7,072 nucleotides of DNA from Solirubrobacterales bacterium. Lineage in GTDB: Bacteria; Actinomycetota; Thermoleophilia; Solirubrobacterales; Solirubrobacteraceae. The notes beneath the pieces are model-generated. The model had not been told where the DNA came from, made no database searches, and saw only the letters and a list, made by a program, of their open reading frames with translations. Below, piece after piece: positions 1-5,291 of this stretch. A program made the position numbers and the translations under genes. Position 1 is the first letter of the stretch; each line of letters opens with the position of its first letter. The stretch is from NCBI GenBank assembly GCA_013695395.1, contig JACDAP010000093.1:1-7072 (forward strand), in the 5' to 3' direction.

Positions 1-83
1 TTTCGGTGCCGGGCGATGAGGGCGGCGGGCGGTTCGCCGCTGCGCGAGCGATGAGGTTGCGCGAGCCCGCCCGTCTCACCACC

Positions 84-1094
84 ATGACGAGCATGAGCGC
101 GCCTGCGGCCACGGAACGACCACCCACGGGCAGCAGCCTTCCGGCGGCCATCGAGGCCGAGGGCCTGATCAAGCGCTTCGGCGAGACGACCGCGGTCGGC
201 GGCGTCGACCTCCACGTCCCGCGCGGCAGCGTCTACGGCGTCCTCGGCCCGAACGGCGCTGGGAAGACGACCACGATCCGGATGCTCGCCACGCTCCTCA
301 AGCCGGACGGCGGCAGCGCCCGCATCCTCGGCCACGACATCGTCTCCGAGGCCGACGCCGTGCGAAGTGCCGTCAGCCTGACCGGCCAGCTCGCTTCGGT
401 GGACGAGGATCTCACGGGCCGAGAGAACCTGATCCTGATCGGCCGCCTGCTGGGACTCAAGCGGGCCGGCGCGAAGGCCCGGGCCGCCGAGCTGCTCGAG
501 GCCTTCGGCCTCGATGAGGCGGCCGGACGGCTCGTCAAGAAGTACTCCGGCGGGATGCGGCGCCGGCTCGACCTCGCCGCGAGCATCGTGGTGACCCCCG
601 AGCTGATGTTCCTCGACGAGCCGACGACCGGCCTCGATCCGCGCTCCCGCAACCAGGTGTGGGAGATCGTCCGCGCGCTCGTCGCCCAGGGCACCACCGT
701 GCTGCTCTGCACCCAGTACCTCGAGGAGGCCGACCAGCTCGCCAACCGGATCGCCGTGATCGACCACGGCCGGGTGATCGCCGAGGGGACGCCGCGGGAG
801 CTGAAGGCGTCGGTGGGGGAGAGCACCCTGCAGGTCCAGCTCGCCGACCCCGCCGACCGGGCACAGGCGGAGCGCGTGCTCAGCGAGCGACTCGACGCGC
901 CGGTGCAGCTCGGCGGCGAGCCGGACGCGCTCTCCGTCGCGCTCGCCGACCCGGACCGGGCCGGTGACGCGCTCGCCGCTCTCGCGCAGGCCGGGCTCTC
1001 GGTCGCGGGCTTCGGGCTCGGGCAGCCGAGCCTCGACGAGGTCTTCCTCGCCCTCACCGGCCATACCCCCACCGACACGGAGGACCCGTCATGA
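84..1094 (+). CDS. DrrA-type ABC transporter ATP-binding protein
   Basis: Cytoplasmic ATPase that would power the ABC-2 permease encoded directly downstream; the family exports drugs such as daunorubicin, and the substrate here is unknown. Numbered from the ATG at 84 (336 aa, close to the roughly 330 aa of DrrA): Walker [10 protein letters not shown] at 55-63, Q-loop glutamine near 102, ABC signature YSGGM at 154-158, Walker B LMFLDEP at 174-180, D-loop GLD at 183-185. The switch position has Gln (TQYLEEAD, Q211) instead of His, which is usual for the DrrA subfamily. Residues from about 250 on form the DrrA-type C-terminal domain ending in [12 protein letters not shown]. The frame is open upstream to the window edge, with other possible starts at GTG 6 and ATG 51. 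I chose ATG 84 because homology begins near residue 23 and the extra N-terminal residues are low-complexity; no clear ribosome binding site precedes it. The stop overlaps the permease start as ATGA. Family call is firm, start less so. Confidence 0.93.
   Translation: MTSMSAPAATERPPTGSSLPAAIEAEGLIKRFGETTAVGGVDLHVPRGSVYGVLGPNGAGKTTTIRMLATLLKPDGGSARILGHDIVSEADAVRSAVSLTGQLASVDEDLTGRENLILIGRLLGLKRAGAKARAAELLEAFGLDEAAGRLVKKYSGGMRRRLDLAASIVVTPELMFLDEPTTGLDPRSRNQVWEIVRALVAQGTTVLLCTQYLEEADQLANRIAVIDHGRVIAEGTPRELKASVGESTLQVQLADPADRAQAERVLSERLDAPVQLGGEPDALSVALADPDRAGDALAALAQAGLSVAGFGLGQPSLDEVFLALTGHTPTDTEDPS
1079..1084 (+). promoter_or_regulatory. Ribosome binding site of the ABC-2 permease
   Basis: GGAGGA lies 6 nt upstream of the ATG at 1091, inside the 3' end of the ATPase gene. 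It is the clearest Shine-Dalgarno sequence in the window and fixes the permease start. With the ATGA overlap it implies coupled, roughly matched translation of ATPase and permease. Confidence 0.75.
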
Positions 1095-1933
1095 GCGCCG
1101 TTCAGGACGCACCCCCGGCCCCGGTCGACGACGCCGCGCTCCACGCCGCCCTCGTCTCCGGCAAGCGCCCGCCCCGCCCGGGCGCGCTCACCGTCTGCCT
1201 GGCCTTCGGCTGGCGCGGGATGCTCAAGATCAAGCACGTCCCCGAGCAGCTGATCGACGTGACGATCACGCCGGTGCTCTTCCTCGTCATGTTCACCTAC
1301 CTCTTCGGCGGTGCGCTCGAGGGCTCCACCCAGGACTACCTCCAGTTCCTGCTGCCCGGCATGCTCGTGCAGTCCGTGCTCTTCACCTCCGTCTACTCCG
1401 GCGTGGCGCTCAACACGGACATGACCAAGGGCGTCGTGGACCGCTTCCGCTCGCTGCCGGTGTGGCGGCCTGCGCCCCTCGTCGGCGCGGTCCTCGGGGA
1501 CGCGGTGCGGTTCGTCATCGCGGCCACCGTGGTCGTCGTGCTTGGCGTCGCGCTGGGTTACGACGTCGAGGGCGGGGTGGAGGGCCTCCTGGCCGGCGTC
1601 GCGCTCGTGGTGCTCTTCTCGTTCGCCCTCTCGTGGGTCTTCACGCTCGTCGGTCTCCTGCTGCGCTCGCCGAGCGCGGTCATGAACACCGGGTTCATGG
1701 CGCTCTTCCCGCTCGTCTTCCTCAGCAACATCTTCGTGCGGCCGGAGACGCTCCCAAAGGTGCTCGAGGCGTTCGTCGGGATCAACCCCGTCTCACATCT
1801 CACGACGGCGGTCCGCGGCCTGATGGGCGGCGCGGCCGACGCCGGGGACGTCCTGCTCGTCCTCGCCGAGGTGGTCGTCCTCATCCTCGTCTTCGCCCCG
1901 CTCACCGCACGGCGGTACGGGACGAAGAACTGA
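1091..1933 (+). CDS. DrrB-type ABC-2 permease
   Basis: Membrane half of the exporter whose ATPase is encoded just upstream (ATGA overlap, strong GGAGGA site). It is 280 aa, typical for DrrB. A soluble N-terminal stretch of about 50 residues is followed by about six hydrophobic segments, estimated by eye at 55-75, 86-108, 135-156, 164-190, 198-215 and 252-272. The cytoplasmic loop [17 protein letters not shown] (108-124) is the conserved ABC-2/DrrB motif thought to contact the ATPase, and [15 protein letters not shown] (231-245) is the conserved segment before the last helix. This points to the drug/lipid exporter branch more than to Wzm-type polysaccharide exporters, so a role in exporting the glycan made by the neighbouring genes is possible but not indicated. 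The 3' end overlaps the convergent glycosyltransferase by 32 bp. Substrate cannot be read from sequence. Confidence 0.92.
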   Translation: MSAVQDAPPAPVDDAALHAALVSGKRPPRPGALTVCLAFGWRGMLKIKHVPEQLIDVTITPVLFLVMFTYLFGGALEGSTQDYLQFLLPGMLVQSVLFTSVYSGVALNTDMTKGVVDRFRSLPVWRPAPLVGAVLGDAVRFVIAATVVVVLGVALGYDVEGGVEGLLAGVALVVLFSFALSWVFTLVGLLLRSPSAVMNTGFMALFPLVFLSNIFVRPETLPKVLEAFVGINPVSHLTTAVRGLMGGAADAGDVLLVLAEVVVLILVFAPLTARRYGTKN

Positions 1934-3152
1934 GCAACGTTCCGTAGAAGGTGTCGAGTTCCGTGGCGGCGGCGTTCGCGGAGAACCGGCGCTCGTAGAG
2001 CGACCTCGCCGCGGCGCCGAGGCGGACCCGCTCGTCCGGAGCATCGAGCAGGCGCCGCAGCGCCGCGGCGATCGCTTCGGCGCTGCCCGGTTCGACGAGC
2101 AGCCCGTCCTGTCCGTCGGTGATGTCCTCGGGCATCCCGTCGATCGCGGTCGAGACGATCGCGGCACCGGCCTGCATCGCCTCGAGCGCGCCGACCGAAC
2201 CGCTCGCCTCCTGCGTGGACGGCAACACGTAGACGTCACAGACGCGCAGGTAGGGCATCACCTCCGGAACGCGGCCCGGGAGCGTGACGCGGTCGTCGAG
2301 CCGGAGCTCGCGCGCCCGCTTGCGGTGAGCCTCGAGCAGCGTGCCGCCTCCTACCAGGCAGCCACGGAATGCTCGGCCCTCGTCTCGGAGGATCGCGAGC
2401 GCGTCGAGGAACCGGTCCTGGCCCTTGCGACCGTCCTGTCGGCCCACGCTCAGCAGGAGCGGCGCCTCGCCGGGGGGAAGGCCCGTCGGTGCGGCGCCCG
2501 GGAGCTCCGCCTCCCCGAAGGCGGTCGGCGGAGCGTAGGTGAGCTTGTGGAACGGGAGGCCGGGCCCGTAGGCCTGCTCGATCAGCCTGATGACCGAGTC
2601 GTAGTTGACCGCCACGGCGTCGGCGGCGCGATAGCCCCGACGCTCGGCGGGCACCGTCACCCGGCGCACCCAGGCCAGCTCGAGTCGACCGGCCAGCCTG
2701 AGCCGCCGACTGTCCTGCACCATCTGGCTGTCGAGCTTGGCGGCCGCCTCGTGCTCGATCGGCGTCCACGCCGTCACCACGACGCGGGCCTCGACTCCGC
2801 GGGTCGCCAGCACGTCGCGCGCGGCCACGGCGGTGTCGACCCAGGCGCCGAACGCGTGCAGCACATGCGGTCCGGGACGCCCCGTCAACAGCTCGACGAT
2901 CGCGCGCACGAGTGGGCGACGGTGCAGCGGCGCGACGATCGACCGCACGAGCGGCATCGGTGAGGCCACCACCTGCAGCGTTGCGTCTTGGAGCTCCTGT
3001 CGCCGTGCGCGGCGTCCGGCGCAGATCAGGTGCGCACGGCGCCCCGTGAGGGCGGCCGCGGCCGCGTGCGCGAGCACGTAGCTCTCTGCTCCTCCGGCAC
3101 GGCGGAATGGATCACGCCCCGGGATGAGGACGAGTTCCCCGACCGTAGCCAC
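1902..3152 (-). CDS. GT4-family glycosyltransferase (GT-B fold)
   Basis: Retaining glycosyltransferase, 416 aa, likely cytoplasmic or peripheral at the membrane, adding a sugar from a nucleotide donor to a glycan or lipid-linked acceptor. The N-terminal Rossmann half has RAGGAESYVLAHA (18-30), the glycine-rich loop near the acceptor site. The C-terminal half has LLLSVGRQDGRKGQDRFLDAL (232-252), carrying the Arg/Lys pair that binds the donor phosphates, GCLVGGG (264-270), and QEASGSVGALEAMQAG (314-329), the acidic donor-binding motif followed by EAM.AG. The two glutamates of that motif (E315, E324) are separated by eight residues instead of the usual seven. The start is GTG, with an in-frame TAA only 12 nt upstream, so no longer start is possible. 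No ribosome binding site is seen, and a TAAGCT box six nt upstream suggests a leaderless transcript. It is divergent from the pyruvyltransferase/GT2 gene, supporting a shared glycan pathway. Donor and acceptor are unknown. Confidence 0.92.
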   Translation of the reverse strand: MATVGELVLIPGRDPFRRAGGAESYVLAHAAAAALTGRRAHLICAGRRARRQELQDATLQVVASPMPLVRSIVAPLHRRPLVRAIVELLTGRPGPHVLHAFGAWVDTAVAARDVLATRGVEARVVVTAWTPIEHEAAAKLDSQMVQDSRRLRLAGRLELAWVRRVTVPAERRGYRAADAVAVNYDSVIRLIEQAYGPGLPFHKLTYAPPTAFGEAELPGAAPTGLPPGEAPLLLSVGRQDGRKGQDRFLDALAILRDEGRAFRGCLVGGGTLLEAHRKRARELRLDDRVTLPGRVPEVMPYLRVCDVYVLPSTQEASGSVGALEAMQAGAAIVSTAIDGMPEDITDGQDGLLVEPGSAEAIAAALRRLLDAPDERVRLGAAARSLYERRFSANAAATELDTFYGTLLSSSSRTAVR

Positions 3153-3200
3153 GCGCCGAGCTTAGTGCCTGGCGTGCCGTGTGGAAGACTCCCCCGCGGC
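3153..3200. promoter_or_regulatory. Divergent intergenic promoter region
   Basis: This 48-bp gap separates the minus-strand GT4 gene from the plus-strand pyruvyltransferase/GT2 gene and must hold, or overlap, promoters for both unless one extends into a coding region. For the minus strand a -10-like TAAGCT (3159-3164) is visible, with only a poor -35 match (CTTCCA) 17 nt further upstream. For the plus strand I see no good -10; GGAAGA at 3183-3188 could be a weak ribosome binding site with long spacing (12 nt) to ATG 3201. If translation starts at GTG 3165 or 3174 instead, the gap is smaller still. No clear palindromic operator was found. Confidence 0.5.
3159..3164 (-). promoter_or_regulatory. 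Candidate -10 box of a leaderless GT4 transcript
   Basis: On the minus strand the sequence reads TAAGCT, then six bases CGGCGC, then the GTG start. TAAGCT fits the actinobacterial TANNNT consensus, and a spacing of six would place the transcription start on the G of GTG, the usual geometry of leaderless genes. Absence of a ribosome binding site agrees. A six-base match alone is weak evidence. Confidence 0.4.
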
Positions 3201-5291
3201 ATGTTCGGTCCCTCGAGAGTCGATGAAGTGGCGCGCAGCCGCACGGCGCTGCTCGACGAGATCGATGTCGGCGCGGACGTGACGCTCGTCGGCGGCGAGG
3301 GCAACCGCGGGGACGCACTCATCTGGGCGGGCGCCCGGAGGCTGCTGGAGGGGCGGATCTACCGGGAAGTCGCCGCCCGAGACCTGGCCGGTGTCCGCGG
3401 CGAGCTCGTCCTGCTGCCGGGTGGCGGGGCGTTCAGCCATGCCTATCACGAGTTCATGCCCCGGATCCTGGCGATCGCGGAGCGCCGCTTCGAACGCGTC
3501 GTCGTGCTTCCGTCGAGCTTCGATGTCCGCGTCGAGGAGGTGCGGCGTGCGCTCGACCGGACGAACGCGACGGTCTTCGCTCGGGAGGACGTGTCGTTCG
3601 CCGCCATCCAGGGCCTCTGCCGGGCGCGGGCCGCCCACGACTGCGCGTTCTACTACGACTTCAGCGGGTTCGCGGCCACGGGCGCAGGGCTGCTGAACGC
3701 CTACCGGACCGATCTCGAAGCGCTGCCCGGGCCTCCGCTGCCCGCGGACAACGACGACATCTCCGTGACCTGCCCCGACCTCGAGAGCTGGCTGGCGCGC
3801 ATCGCCGCTCACGCCGTCGTGCGGACCGATCGTGCGCACGTGATGATCGCCGCCGCGCTGATGGGGCGGCGGGTGGAATGGTCGCCCGGCGCGTCACCCA
3901 AGGTGGCGGCGTTCGCGACCGGGGCGCTCGCCGGCTATGACATAGATGCCCGCCCGCGGAGCGGCGAGCAGACCGAGCCCTCCGAGCCCTCCGAGCGACG
4001 GGCGCTCCGGCGGCGGCTGGCGTCGAGCGCAGCGGCGCCGTCTGTGGCCCGGTCGGCGAGCGCCGTGACCGCAGTGGTCCTCACCCGGGACCGGCCCGGC
4101 TACGTCGAACGCTGCGTCGCCTCGATCCTGGCCGATCCGCTCGACGTCGACGTGCTGCTGATCGACTGCGGCTCGACCCCAGCGGTCCGCGAACGGCTCG
4201 CAGTGCTCGCCGCGGGGCAGGAGCAGATCATGCTGCGGTTGGCCGATCGGGATCTCGGGTGCGCCGGTGGCCGCAAGCTCGGTACGGAGCACGCGAGCGG
4301 CGACTACGTCCTGTTCCTCGACGACGACGCGGAGCTCCTGCCCGGCGCGCTCGCGCACCTCGTGGCCGAGCTGGACGCTCACCCTGACGTCGCGGGGGTG
4401 ACGAGCCTGGTGGTGGGCGGTGATGGTCGGGTGCAGCACTTCGGCGGCTGGATCGAGCGCGGGCTGGACATCGCGACCTTCACCCTCGCCGGCAGCGGTT
4501 GCGATCCCGACGACGCTGCCCTCGGATCGAGCGGGCCGACCGGATGGGTGCCCGGCACGGCGAGCCTGCTCCGAGCTGAGGCGCTCGCGGCCTTCCCGAT
4601 CGACATCGGCATGGCCGCCTACTACGAGGACAACGACTGGTGCCTGCGCGTAGCCGCCGCTCGCCCGGGAGCGTTTCGCCGTTGCCGCGAGGCTGTCGTC
4701 ATCCACCACTCGGTCGGCCGGCCCGGCCACCATTCACCGTTCTCCCACGCATCACGCATCGGCGAGCTGGTGGCTACCTTCGCCCACTTCCATGCCGTCC
4801 ACGGGATCCTGCTCGGGGTCGATCTCGAGAACCAGGTCCCCGAGCTTCGTCGGGAGGACGGGACCCTCGACGAGGCCGCCGCCCGGTTGCTGCTCGGGTT
4901 GGTCCACGCCAACGGCACCGACTGGTTCGTCGACGAGTGGCAAGGGGGCCGGCTCGCGCCGCTCTTCGCCGCTGGTGAGATCGGTGCGGTGCGACGCGAG
5001 GCGACCGCCCGGCGGGCCGCGTACCGCGACCTCGAGGGACACACGAGCCGCGTTCAGGCCTACCTCGATGAGCTTCAGGCGCATGCGGGTCGCCAGGAGG
5101 AGCTCCTCATCCATCGCGAGCGGGAGATCGCTCGTCTCGAGGCGGAGACGCACGCACTGCGCGAGCGCGTCGGCTTCCTGGAAGTCCGTCAGGCGACGCT
5201 CATGCGGATCGAGGCCGGGGGGTGGTGGCGACTGCGCGGGCAGCTGCGTCGCCTGGCCCGGCCGCTGCGCTGGGTCGGGCGGTGGCGATGA
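3201..5291 (+). CDS. Pyruvyltransferase-like / GT2 glycosyltransferase fusion
   Basis: A 696-aa multidomain glycan enzyme. Residues about 26-245 resemble polysaccharide pyruvyl transferases (PssK/EpsO/CsaB relatives): GGEGNRGDALIW (31-42), LLPGGGAF (71-78), ILP-like VVVLPSSFDV (100-109), FAREDVSFA (126-134), and VVRTDRAHVMIAAAL (206-220) with the conserved DRxH (D210, R211, H213). A short acidic/Ser-Pro linker (about 255-285) follows. Residues about 289-500 are a GT2 (GT-A) domain: VTAVVLTRD start, DCGS at 322-325, GCAGGR, the metal-binding DDD at 374-376 and EDNDW at 476-480 with the catalytic acid region. From about 610 to 680 there are heptad-like, Glu/Arg-rich helices (likely coiled coil), then a Trp/Arg-rich basic tail that could touch membrane lipid. 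ATG 3201 is chosen because the domain begins soon after; GTG 3174 or 3165 are in-frame options. The stop overlaps the next gene as ATGA. Whether the first domain truly transfers pyruvate is not established by motifs alone. Confidence 0.88.
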   Translation: MFGPSRVDEVARSRTALLDEIDVGADVTLVGGEGNRGDALIWAGARRLLEGRIYREVAARDLAGVRGELVLLPGGGAFSHAYHEFMPRILAIAERRFERVVVLPSSFDVRVEEVRRALDRTNATVFAREDVSFAAIQGLCRARAAHDCAFYYDFSGFAATGAGLLNAYRTDLEALPGPPLPADNDDISVTCPDLESWLARIAAHAVVRTDRAHVMIAAALMGRRVEWSPGASPKVAAFATGALAGYDIDARPRSGEQTEPSEPSERRALRRRLASSAAAPSVARSASAVTAVVLTRDRPGYVERCVASILADPLDVDVLLIDCGSTPAVRERLAVLAAGQEQIMLRLADRDLGCAGGRKLGTEHASGDYVLFLDDDAELLPGALAHLVAELDAHPDVAGVTSLVVGGDGRVQHFGGWIERGLDIATFTLAGSGCDPDDAALGSSGPTGWVPGTASLLRAEALAAFPIDIGMAAYYEDNDWCLRVAAARPGAFRRCREAVVIHHSVGRPGHHSPFSHASRIGELVATFAHFHAVHGILLGVDLENQVPELRREDGTLDEAAARLLLGLVHANGTDWFVDEWQGGRLAPLFAAGEIGAVRREATARRAAYRDLEGHTSRVQAYLDELQAHAGRQEELLIHREREIARLEAETHALRERVGFLEVRQATLMRIEAGGWWRLRGQLRRLARPLRWVGRWR
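3975..3995 (+). repeat. 9-bp in-frame direct repeat in the interdomain linker
   Basis: GAGCCCTCC occurs twice in tandem (3975-3983, 3984-3992) followed by a third GAG. It encodes EPSEPSE (residues 259-265) in the linker between the pyruvyltransferase-like and GT2 domains. The unit is a multiple of three, so copy number could vary without a frameshift. Confidence 0.7.

Noticed and set aside
22..40. Short GC hairpin (GCGGCG with CGCCGC, or GCGG-TTCG-CCGC) upstream of the ATPase gene
   Set aside because: Only 4-6 bp of stem, no T-tract, and such pairings are frequent by chance in DNA this GC-rich. Not called a terminator or regulator.
84..1933. Wzm/Wzt polysaccharide exporter for the adjacent glycan genes
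   Set aside because: The ATPase has the DrrA C-terminal domain and Gln switch, and the permease has the DrrB-type [17 protein letters not shown] loop; both fit the drug-exporter branch, and the pair is separated from the glycan genes by a convergent junction.
964..1947. Plus-strand open frame over the end of the ATPase and the whole permease gene
   Set aside because: Arg/Pro-rich product without motifs, in a different frame from two well-supported genes with a strong ribosome binding site; a GC-driven shadow.
3894..4733. Minus-strand open frame opposite the GT2 domain
   Set aside because: No family motif, and it overlaps a plus-strand frame with DDD and EDNDW glycosyltransferase motifs in order.
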